DNA from: JBOGJI01 sp050747865
GTDB lineage: Bacteria; Acidobacteriota; Thermoanaerobaculia; Multivoradales; JAHEKO01
NCBI GenBank assembly: GCA_050747865.1
Contig: JBOGJI010000278.1
Location: forward strand, 1 to 6,455
Direction: 5' to 3'
Length of the DNA stretch: 6,455 nucleotides
Made by a program: the position numbers and the translations under genes. The notes under the pieces are model-generated. The model was not told the origin of the DNA. It did not search any database and worked only from the letters and a program-made list of their open reading frames with translations. Numbering within the stretch: the first letter of the stretch is position 1; the number at the start of each line of letters is the position of its first letter. Positions 1 to 5,684 of this stretch are shown here, in pieces.

Positions 1-27
1 CTTAGTCAGGACTTCGTGCGCTCCCCT

Positions 28-633
28 TCAGCGCCAGCGGAGGTGTTCGGTGTCGGGGAGCTCGAGGCCGAGGCGGTCGGCGATGCGCATGCTGTAGTGG
101 TCGAGGAAGCGGTCCATCGACTCGCCGCCGATGTAGAAGGCGGGCACCGGGGGCAAGATGACGGCGCCCAGGTAGGCGAGGCGGCGCAGGTTCTCGAGGT
201 GGACGGCGGAGAGCGGGGTCTCGCGGAAGCCCAGGACCAGCGGCCAGCGCTCCTTGATCGCCACGGCGCCGGCGCGGTGGATCAGGGTGCGTGCCGTGCC
301 GGTGGCCAGCGCGCCGAGGGTGGCCGCGGAGCAGGGCAGGACGACGGTGCCGGACAGGGTGTACGAGCCGGAGGCGATGGGAGCGTCCAGCTCGCCGTCG
401 CGGTGCACGGCCACCTTTCCTCGCGCCGGCGCGTCGAGACCGGCGGCGTCCACGAGATCTTCGGCGCCGGTGCGATCGCGTCCGAGCTCGTGGGAGAGCA
501 CCTGCGCGGCGCCGCGCGACACCACCAGGTGCACCCGCTCGATCTGCTGGTGCCGCGCCAGGACGGCGAGGAGGTGGCGCGGCAGGGCCATCCCGGACGC
601 CCCCGAGACGAGAAGCGCGATGCGGCGGCTCAC
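28..633 (-). CDS. ubiX: UbiX-family flavin prenyltransferase
   Basis: Predicted to join a dimethylallyl group to reduced FMN, making the prenylated flavin cofactor used by UbiD-type decarboxylases; cytoplasmic. The 201-residue length is normal for UbiX. Seen in the sequence: the flavin-binding SGASGM at 10-15, SGS at 88-90, LPCS at 99-102, KER at 127-129, RETPL at 137-141 and PPVPAFY at 161-167. R120, K127, E138, Y167 and R183 align at a constant offset of two with the active-site residues known from Pseudomonas aeruginosa UbiX (R122, K129, E140, Y169, R185), so it should be active. The start is GTG: an in-frame TAG three codons upstream rules out any longer protein. There is no Shine-Dalgarno sequence. 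It is the last visible gene of the minus-strand cluster, 127 bases after M20-A. No ubiD is in the window, so the pathway served (ubiquinone, futalosine-type menaquinone or another decarboxylation) is unknown. Confidence 0.93.
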   Translation of the reverse strand: MSRRIALLVSGASGMALPRHLLAVLARHQQIERVHLVVSRGAAQVLSHELGRDRTGAEDLVDAAGLDAPARGKVAVHRDGELDAPIASGSYTLSGTVVLPCSAATLGALATGTARTLIHRAGAVAIKERWPLVLGFRETPLSAVHLENLRRLAYLGAVILPPVPAFYIGGESMDRFLDHYSMRIADRLGLELPDTEHLRWR

Positions 634-639
634 GGACGG

Positions 640-645
640 ATGCTA
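640..645 (-). promoter_or_regulatory. Possible -10 element (TAGCAT) just before ubiX start
   Basis: On the minus strand TAGCAT lies six bases before the GTG start of ubiX. It matches TATAAT at four of six positions, including the key A2 and T6. Transcription from it would begin at or within a base or two of the GTG, giving a leaderless mRNA, which fits the absence of a Shine-Dalgarno sequence. No convincing -35 is visible at normal spacing (best about TGGCCT, three of six). Its TAG is also the in-frame stop that fixes the start. Inference only. Confidence 0.25.
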
Positions 646-760
646 CGGGAACGGCCGGTCGGAGGCCAGATCGAGGGCGCGACCGGTGCGGCGCCGGTGA
701 CTTGGTGCTCAGAGCCTGTGAAGGATTCTCAGGAGCGGAGGCCTTCCCGGCGGGCGCGCA

Positions 761-2203
761 TCAGCCGGTCGCGCAGCGGCGCACGATCTCCACCATGCGG
801 TCGACCCCCTGCTCGAAGGCGGCGACCGCGATGCGCTCGTCGGCCGCGTGCACGCTGAGCATGTCGGCGCCGCCGAGGGCAAACGGCGAGACGCCGTAGG
901 CCGGCACGCCTCGCGCGCGGAAGTGGCGGGCGTCGGTGACCCCGGCGATGAATGCCGGGACGACGGGCGCCGAGTCGTCGAGCACGTCGCGGACACAGGC
1001 GTAGGCCCAGTGCCCGGTGGGGGAGGCCGGCGCGGCAGGGGCGTCGAGCAGCACCTCGAGCTCGACGTCGGGACCGAGGGTGGCGCGCAGCTCGCCGAGG
1101 AAGGCGCGGCTGTCGGTATCGGGCAGCAGGCGCGCGTCGAGCCGCGCCAGGGCTTCGGGCGGCGTCACATTGACCCGGGTTCCCGCCTCCAGCATCGTGA
1201 CCTGGACGCTGTCGAGAAAGAGCCCCGCCATCCCGCGCGGCAGGTGGTCCTCGAGCCGGTCATTGCGCGCCGCGGCCTCGACGTCCGCCCACACGCTGCG
1301 CATCGGCTCGCCGTGCATCGGCGCCAGGGCGGCGAGATAGGACTTGGCCGCCGGCGTGACGCGTAGACGCGGCTCGCGCTCGACGACACGGTCGAGAGCG
1401 CGCACCAGCAAGGCGGTGGCGCTGTAGTGGTCGAAGGCCGCGGCGTGTCCGCCCCGGCCGCGCGTGCGCGCTTCGAGCCACAGCGGCCGCTTCTGGGTGA
1501 CCTCGATGCCCCACCACAGGGGCTTGCCGCCGCGGGCGCGGTTGGCTCCTCCCTCGGTGAGCACCGCGGCGGTCTGCTCGGCCAGCTCCGGCTGGCTCTC
1601 GAGCAGCCAGGCGAGTCCCTGCGTCCCGCCCGACTCCTCGTCGGCGGTGGCCATCAGCACCACGTCGCGCACAAGCGGCGCCCGGCTCCGATGCAGCTCG
1701 AGGAAGGCCGCGAGGTGGGCCACCCCCAGGCTCTTGGCATCGAGCGCGCCGCGCCCCCACAGCGCCCCGTCGGCCAGCGTCGCCGCCCAGGGGTCGAGCA
1801 TCCACTGCGCGTGCGCGGCCGGCACGGTGTCCATGTGGTGCAGCAGCACCAAGGCCCCGCCGCGTGTGTCGAGCCCCGGAGGGGCATCCGCATCACCGGG
1901 GCCCGGGACCTCCGTCTCCGCGTGCCGGATCTCGTACCCGGGCGGGAGCGTAGTTCGGCTGCGTCTCGGAAGCCGCGCTACCAGGCTGACCCGCCCCTCC
2001 GGCGACTCGTACAGGCGGGTGGGAATTCCCTCGCCCTGGAGGATCGCCGCCAGGTAGGCGGCAGCCCGGTGCTCGTGGCCCGGCGGGTTGGAGGTGTCGA
2101 TGCGGACGTAGCCGGCGAGCCAGCGCAGCGGTTCGGAGGGCGTTGTCTGGCCCAGGGCGCCGACCGCCGCGGCCGCGAGCAGGAGCCGGGAGAAGCGGCG
2201 CAT
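761..2203 (-). CDS. Secreted M20-family zinc metallopeptidase (M20-A)
   Basis: A 480-residue M20 (ArgE/DapE/CPG2/PM20D1-like) amidohydrolase or carboxypeptidase, probably cleaving peptides or N-acyl-amino acids outside the cytoplasm. Residues 1-18 form a signal peptide: MRRFSR, then an Ala/Leu-rich core, with likely cleavage at ALG|Q. All expected di-zinc ligands and catalytic residues can be seen: H123-x-D125 in HHMD, D155 in GRGALDAK, the E189-E190 pair in ADEESGG, E217 in LTEGG and H452 in SVHAADER. The lid/dimerisation domain carries the substrate-contacting GRGGHA (H253), and TDAR is at 423-426. The frame stays open upstream to 2398, but that stretch overlaps the pilin gene and has no family similarity; the ATG at 2203 gives the signal peptide and is preferred, although no good Shine-Dalgarno precedes it. 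It starts 43 bases after the pilin stop. It is a paralogue of M20-B (shared IDTS, WGIEV-QKR, LTEGG). Exact substrate not predictable. Confidence 0.92.
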   Translation of the reverse strand: MRRFSRLLLAAAAVGALGQTTPSEPLRWLAGYVRIDTSNPPGHEHRAAAYLAAILQGEGIPTRLYESPEGRVSLVARLPRRSRTTLPPGYEIRHAETEVPGPGDADAPPGLDTRGGALVLLHHMDTVPAAHAQWMLDPWAATLADGALWGRGALDAKSLGVAHLAAFLELHRSRAPLVRDVVLMATADEESGGTQGLAWLLESQPELAEQTAAVLTEGGANRARGGKPLWWGIEVTQKRPLWLEARTRGRGGHAAAFDHYSATALLVRALDRVVEREPRLRVTPAAKSYLAALAPMHGEPMRSVWADVEAAARNDRLEDHLPRGMAGLFLDSVQVTMLEAGTRVNVTPPEALARLDARLLPDTDSRAFLGELRATLGPDVELEVLLDAPAAPASPTGHWAYACVRDVLDDSAPVVPAFIAGVTDARHFRARGVPAYGVSPFALGGADMLSVHAADERIAVAAFEQGVDRMVEIVRRCATG

Positions 2204-2246
2204 GGGCGCTCGCCCGCACGTCGCACGCTGCCCTCTGGATCCTGCG

Positions 2247-2858
2247 CTACTGTCCGGTGCCCGTCCCTCCAGCGCGTTCCTGGGCGCCGCCCGGCGAGCG
2301 GATGAAGGATCCGTCGAGGCCGACGATGTCCTGGGCGTATTGGTCGGGCGGGAATGACCCCACGGTGTACTCCGGACCGGCCTCACAGCCGCCAGCATAC
2401 GACTCGCCGGGGCATCCGGGCACCCCGTCCTGCCCGAGGCTGCGGATGGCGAACACGTACCGCGACATGGGCCTGCCGGAGTAGTAGAACTCGTAAGCGT
2501 TTCCCCAGCCGTCGTTCTCCGGGACCAGCTGGATGTAGCTGGTGGCGCCCGGGTCGGCGGGCGACAGGAGGTTGCGGATCTCCGACACAGAGGCAGGTGC
2601 GTCGCTGACGGCCTGCAACGTGAAAGTGCGGTCCTGTCCGGCCGCCGCGGCGCCGACCTGGTCGGTGATGTAGCTGAGCATCGCGGTCATCAGCTGGCGC
2701 ATGTCGGCGGTGGTCTTGCGCTGGTTCGCCTTCTGCAGGGCGTCGAGGAAGTTGGGAACCAGGATCACCGCGATGATGCCGATGATGGCGACGACGATCA
2801 GCAGCTCGATGAGCGTGAAGCCCCCTTGCCTGCGCCTGCGGTGCAATCTGCGAATCAT
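2247..2858 (-). CDS. Type IV pilin / GspG-like pseudopilin
   Basis: A 203-residue prepilin. The 13-residue, Arg-rich leader ends in GG, cut before F14 by a prepilin peptidase (PilD type). F14 begins the FTLIELLIVVAIIGIIA core, with the glutamate at position 5 of the mature chain (E18), and a hydrophobic helix runs to about residue 34. An amphipathic helix follows (about 38-66, ADMRQLMTAMLSY). The C-terminal domain has DGWGN at 116-120 and a Y-F-I-S-G-DG pattern at 134-145, as in the calcium-binding region of GspG-type major pseudopilins. It is longer than classic GspG (about 140 residues): an extra tail of about 55 residues has a cysteine pair (C149, C158) that could form a disulfide. It could belong to type IV pili or to type II secretion; no assembly genes are nearby to decide. 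An open frame extends upstream to 2948, but the strong Shine-Dalgarno selects the ATG at 2858. It lies between two M20 hydrolase genes. Confidence 0.92.
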   Translation of the reverse strand: MIRRLHRRRRQGGFTLIELLIVVAIIGIIAVILVPNFLDALQKANQRKTTADMRQLMTAMLSYITDQVGAAAAGQDRTFTLQAVSDAPASVSEIRNLLSPADPGATSYIQLVPENDGWGNAYEFYYSGRPMSRYVFAIRSLGQDGVPGCPGESYAGGCEAGPEYTVGSFPPDQYAQDIVGLDGSFIRSPGGAQERAGGTGTGQ

Positions 2859-2866
2859 GGGTCTGT

Positions 2867-2872
2867 CTCCTT
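2867..2872 (-). promoter_or_regulatory. Strong ribosome binding site of the pilin gene
   Basis: AAGGAG on the minus strand, eight bases before the ATG at 2858. It decides the start over an in-frame extension of 30 codons that has no such site and would bury the prepilin leader. It is the only textbook Shine-Dalgarno among the five intact genes here, fitting a highly translated structural subunit. Confidence 0.88.
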
Positions 2873-2877
2873 GCACT

Positions 2878-2907
2878 GCTATACGTCCGCGCTCGCGAAC
2901 TCGTCCA
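2878..2907 (-). promoter_or_regulatory. Weak candidate promoter of the pilin gene
   Basis: In the 58-base gap after M20-B, TGGACG (2902-2907, four of six to TTGACA) and TATAGC (2878-2883, four of six to TATAAT) are separated by 18 bases on the minus strand. Transcription would start near 2870-2872, around the Shine-Dalgarno, which leaves a very short leader. The pilin may instead be read through from M20-B. Such matches arise by chance, so this is tentative. Confidence 0.2.
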
Positions 2908-2916
2908 TCCTGATTT

Positions 2917-4368
2917 CTAGGACGGGGAATCGGCCTCTTCCCTGTCACCTCGCTCGACTATACGCCGAACCACATCGACGTAGAGATCCACCCCGCGCAC
3001 GAAGCCGGGCATGGACATGCGCTCGTTCGGCCCGTCGATGCTGTAGGTCTCGGCGGCGACGACGAGGAAGGGGGAGAACCCGTAGCTCGGAACGCCCGCC
3101 CGGCGGAAGAAGCGCGCGTCGGTCGCGGTCCAGGGGAGTAGCCAGGGCCCCACCGGGGCGCCCGGATGGATCCGCTCGATCGCCCGGCGCAGCTCCCGCG
3201 GCACGGGATGCGCGAGCGGGCTGCCGCCATCGGCGCCGCGCGCCTCCTCGACATGCCAGGCGACGCCGGCCGTCATCCAAGCCGGGAGCAAGCCCGGCAG
3301 CGTCTCCTCGAGCTCGACCCCCGGCGGCAGGTGGAGGACGAAGGGAAGCCGATAGCCCCCCCCCGGCGCCTCCTCGATCTGCATGGGGTGCAGCTCGGCG
3401 CGGAACATCGCCTGGACGTACGCCGGCAAGTCCCGGAAGGCGGCCGCGTCGGTCAGCGTACGTTGCGGGTGGCGCATCGCCGCCGCGAGCTCCGGGCGCC
3501 CCCGAGTCGGCGCGTAGGCACGCAGAACCGCGTCGACCTCCGGGGCCAGGCTGAGCGGGAAGGGGGGTTGGCGGCTGTGCTCCTCGAGGTCTTCACGCAG
3601 ATGCTCCAGCCGCTCCCGCGACGCGGCGCAGAAGACGCCGTCGGCGAAACGCTTCTGCGCCACCTCGATGCCCCAGAACTTGATCTGGTCCGGACCGATC
3701 GCCTCGACCACGCCGCCTTCGGTGAGCACCGCCCAGAACCGCTCCGCGAGCTCGGGATGCCGGCGCAGCAGCCACTCGGTGCCGAGCCGGCTGCCGGTCT
3801 CCTCGTCCCCGGTGGCGAGCAGCACGACGGACAGCTCGGGGCGCCTCCCGGCGCGAGCCAGCTCGAGGAACGCCGTGAGCTGGGCGACCGCCAGCGATTT
3901 CATGTCGAAGACGCCGCGGCCGACCAGCCACGGCGGGTCGTAGACCGCCGCGAACGGCGGATGCGCCCACAGCTCGGGGTGCTCGATGTCGGCGACGTCG
4001 ATGTGATGGTGCAGGACCAGCGCCTCGCGCCGCTCCCCCTCGATCACCGCCCATAGGTTGGCGCTGCGTTTCCCCAGCCGCTCCACGTGGGGCTCGATAC
4101 CGGCGGCGCGCAGCTTGCCTGCCAGCCACTCCGCGCCCGCCTGCTCATTCCCGGTCGCCGCCGACGTGTCGATGCGCACGTACTCCCGCAGCAGCCGCAC
4201 CGCCGGCTCCGCCGCCCAGTCGCGCGCGATCCACTCCGTGTCCGCATCGACCTCGCCGCCGTGCCGTATCCACCAGGTCGCCGCGACCAGCCCGGCGACA
4301 GACGCCGCCAATAGCCCGTAGACGACGAGCCGCCGGCGAAGGCCACGCGAGCGTGGAACGAGCGACAT
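2917..4368 (-). CDS. Membrane-anchored M20-family hydrolase paralogue with altered key residues (M20-B)
   Basis: A 483-residue M20-family protein. Arg-rich residues 7-13 followed by a hydrophobic segment (about 14-33, ending in TWWIRHG) form an uncleaved N-terminal anchor, so the catalytic domain should face the periplasm. Metal-site motifs present: H122-x-D124 in HHHID, D155 in GRGVFDMK, E189-E190 in GDEETG and E217 in LTEGG. Two usual features are missing. The last zinc ligand, histidine in SIHG/SVHA-type motifs, is D445 in YSIDGPNER. The GxxGHA motif of the lid domain is absent; after WGIEVAQKRF the chain goes into a charged segment (RERLEHLREDLEEHS, 251-265). It may have changed specificity or lost hydrolase activity. 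The frame stays open to 5142, but that part is only the shadow of the divergent aminotransferase gene, so the ATG at 4368 is chosen. It is first in the minus-strand cluster, 58 bases before the pilin. The M20 fold is certain; activity and substrate are not. Confidence 0.88.
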   Translation of the reverse strand: MSLVPRSRGLRRRLVVYGLLAASVAGLVAATWWIRHGGEVDADTEWIARDWAAEPAVRLLREYVRIDTSAATGNEQAGAEWLAGKLRAAGIEPHVERLGKRSANLWAVIEGERREALVLHHHIDVADIEHPELWAHPPFAAVYDPPWLVGRGVFDMKSLAVAQLTAFLELARAGRRPELSVVLLATGDEETGSRLGTEWLLRRHPELAERFWAVLTEGGVVEAIGPDQIKFWGIEVAQKRFADGVFCAASRERLEHLREDLEEHSRQPPFPLSLAPEVDAVLRAYAPTRGRPELAAAMRHPQRTLTDAAAFRDLPAYVQAMFRAELHPMQIEEAPGGGYRLPFVLHLPPGVELEETLPGLLPAWMTAGVAWHVEEARGADGGSPLAHPVPRELRRAIERIHPGAPVGPWLLPWTATDARFFRRAGVPSYGFSPFLVVAAETYSIDGPNERMSMPGFVRGVDLYVDVVRRIVERGDREEADSPS

Positions 4369-4376
4369 GCTGGCCG

Positions 4377-4382
4377 ATATTA
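4377..4382 (-). promoter_or_regulatory. Candidate -10 element (TAATAT) before M20-B
   Basis: On the minus strand TAATAT lies eight bases before the ATG of M20-B and is the most AT-rich spot in the 99-base divergent region. It matches TATAAT at four of six positions. Transcription from it would start within about two bases of the ATG, implying a leaderless or nearly leaderless message; no Shine-Dalgarno is present. No good -35 at 16-18 bases was found. Inference. Confidence 0.35.
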
Positions 4383-4428
4383 GGACGCTTGCCTGGGTCG
4401 GGCCGGGCCCGCGCTGGCTCTGGAGCTG

Positions 4429-4460
4429 TTGACGACCACGGGCGGTGGTCGATGTACGAT
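4429..4460 (+). promoter_or_regulatory. Candidate promoter of the aminotransferase gene
   Basis: TTGACG (4429-4434, five of six to the -35 consensus) and TACGAT (4455-4460, four of six to the -10 consensus) lie 20 bases apart, longer than the usual 16-18, so the pairing is uncertain. TACGAT ends seven bases before the ATG at 4468, so transcription would start at or next to the start codon. No Shine-Dalgarno lies in the intervening bases. An inverted repeat fills the space between the two hexamers. Confidence 0.35.
4433..4451. repeat. Perfect inverted repeat, possible operator
   Basis: CGACCAC (4433-4439), a five-base spacer GGGCG, then its exact reverse complement GTGGTCG (4445-4451). It sits between the candidate -35 and -10 of the aminotransferase gene and about 65 bases upstream of the divergent M20-B start, where a dimeric repressor could act. 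It could also form an RNA hairpin only if transcription starts further upstream. No T-tract follows, so it is not an intrinsic terminator. Confidence 0.45.
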
Positions 4461-4467
4461 CCCGCCC

Positions 4468-5577
4468 ATGTTCGGGCAATCCATTCCCGCGTTTACGCTC
4501 GCCCGCCTGATCGAGCAGGTCGGCTCCGAGGTGGCCGCCCGCTGGACCCACCTGCTCACCGCCTCGTCGTTCATCGGCGGCGACGAGGTGGCCGCCTTCG
4601 AGCGGGGCTTCGCGGAGTACGTGAGCGCGCCCGCCTGCGTCGCCGTCGCCAACGGCACCGACGCCCTGACCGTGGCCCTGCGTGCCCTGGACCTCGAGCC
4701 CGGGGACGAGGTCCTGGTCCCTTCGTTCACCTTCATCGCGACCGCGGCCGCGGTCGTGTGGGCGGCAGGCCACCCGGTGTTCTGCGACGTCGACCCCGGG
4801 ACCCTGAACCTGGCCCCGGCGAGCGTCGCCGAGCGCGTCACCGAGCGCACCGTGGGCGTGATCGGCGTCCACCTCTTCGGCCGCCCCTTCGACGTCGACG
4901 CCCTGACCGCGTTGTGCCGGGAGCACGACCTGTGGCTGCTCGAGGACGCCGCCCAGGCCCACGGCGCCGCCTGGCGGGATCGGCGTGTCGGCACCCTGGG
5001 GCGCCTGGCCACATGGAGCTTCTACCCGTCCAAGAACCTGGGCGCCTTCGGCGACGCCGGAGCCCTGACCGGCGGCGACCCCGAGCTGCTCGAGCGCGTC
5101 CGCCGCATCGCCAACCACGGCCGCATCGCCCACTACGAGCACGGCGAGGTGGGCACCAACAGCCGCATGGATGCCCTGCAGGCCGCGGTGCTGAACGTCC
5201 GCCTGTCACGTCTCGAGGCCGACAACGCCCGCCGCCGCGAGATCGCCTGCCGCTACCACGGCTACCTGGGCGATCTCGACGAGGTCACCCTGCTTACCGA
5301 CCCCGAAGGCACGGTCTGCGTCTACCACCAGTACACCCTGCGCACCTCTCGCCGCGACGCCCTGCAGGCCGCCCTGCACGAGCGCGGCGTAGGCACCGGC
5401 GTCCACTACCCCCTGGCGCTCAGCAGCCAGCCCGCCTTCGCCGGCCACGAGCCCGCGCCTTGCCCCGAAGCGGAGCGGGCGGCGCAGGAGGTGCTCTGCC
5501 TCCCCATGTTCCCCGAGCTAACCGACGACGAGGTGGCGCACGTCGGGGAGTCCGTGCGCGCCTTCTTTCGCGATTGA
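4468..5577 (+). CDS. DegT/DnrJ/EryC1/StrS-family PLP aminotransferase
   Basis: A 369-residue, full-length, fold-type I aminotransferase of the sugar-aminotransferase (DegT/DnrJ/EryC1/StrS) family. These cytoplasmic enzymes typically convert a keto group on a nucleotide-linked sugar to an amine, usually with glutamate as donor. Seen: the phosphate-binding NGTDAL at 62-67; PSFTFIATAAAV at 85-96; LLEDAAQAHGA at 157-167 with D160 facing the pyridine nitrogen and Q163 near the ring; the internal-aldimine lysine K189 in SFYPSKNLGAFGDAG; NSRMDALQAAVL at 231-242; and GVHYPLAL at 311-318. The frame is open from a TTG at 4429, but the extra residues show no family likeness and cover the inverted repeat, so the ATG at 4468 is used. 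No ribosome binding site precedes it. It is divergent from M20-B, with no glycosyltransferase or sugar-nucleotide gene in view, so the product (cell-envelope amino sugar, glycan or other) cannot be named. Confidence 0.93.
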   Translation: MFGQSIPAFTLARLIEQVGSEVAARWTHLLTASSFIGGDEVAAFERGFAEYVSAPACVAVANGTDALTVALRALDLEPGDEVLVPSFTFIATAAAVVWAAGHPVFCDVDPGTLNLAPASVAERVTERTVGVIGVHLFGRPFDVDALTALCREHDLWLLEDAAQAHGAAWRDRRVGTLGRLATWSFYPSKNLGAFGDAGALTGGDPELLERVRRIANHGRIAHYEHGEVGTNSRMDALQAAVLNVRLSRLEADNARRREIACRYHGYLGDLDEVTLLTDPEGTVCVYHQYTLRTSRRDALQAALHERGVGTGVHYPLALSSQPAFAGHEPAPCPEAERAAQEVLCLPMFPELTDDEVAHVGESVRAFFRD

Positions 5578-5684
5578 GTGACCGCGTCGAGCGGGCATGG
5601 GCGCGCCCAGCGCGGTGGTCCTGCCCGGCGCGGAGCGGCGTCTCCGGATCAGGGGAACGAGCGCCGGCCGACGCTAGCAATGCA
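5578..5684. other. Short non-coding junction between aminotransferase and tnpB remnant
   Basis: I find no gene, promoter, Shine-Dalgarno or terminator with a T-tract in these 107 bases. The three plus-strand frames were read by eye for the missing N-terminal part of TnpB and none shows it. A 10-base GC palindrome (5599-5608) is present, but such palindromes are expected by chance at this base composition. The junction where mobile-element sequence begins lies near its right edge. Confidence 0.5.

Noticed and set aside
1..27. GGGGAG-like Shine-Dalgarno just after the ubiX stop (minus strand), hinting at another gene to the left
   Set aside because: No ATG, GTG or TTG lies at a suitable distance within the few remaining bases, so a further gene cannot be supported.
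682..698. Short inverted repeat ACCGG/CCGGT between M20-A and ubiX, considered as a terminator
   Set aside because: The stem is only five perfect pairs and no T-tract follows on either strand.
16..858. Long plus-strand open frame of 280 codons opposite ubiX
   Set aside because: It is the complement of a well-conserved UbiX gene, is rich in Arg/Gly/Ala with no recognisable motif, and has no ribosome binding site; typical of GC-rich antisense frames.
1427..2305. Plus-strand open frame of 292 codons opposite M20-A
   Set aside because: It mirrors the M20-A reading frame and crosses into the pilin gene; low-complexity Arg/Pro/Ala composition and no family likeness.
2204..2398. N-terminal extension of M20-A by 65 codons
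   Set aside because: It overlaps the 3' end of the pilin gene in another frame and would place the clear signal peptide inside the protein.
3166..4056. Plus-strand open frame of 296 codons opposite M20-B
   Set aside because: An antisense shadow of M20-B; it has no motifs, and the opposite frame carries clear M20 signatures.
4369..5142. Upstream extension of the M20-B frame (258 extra codons)
   Set aside because: It runs antisense through the aminotransferase gene, has no M20 similarity, and would hide the N-terminal membrane anchor that begins at the ATG at 4368.
5599..5608. Palindrome GGGCGCGCCC after the aminotransferase gene
   Set aside because: Ten-base GC palindromes are common by chance at this composition, and no T-tract or second copy supports a role.
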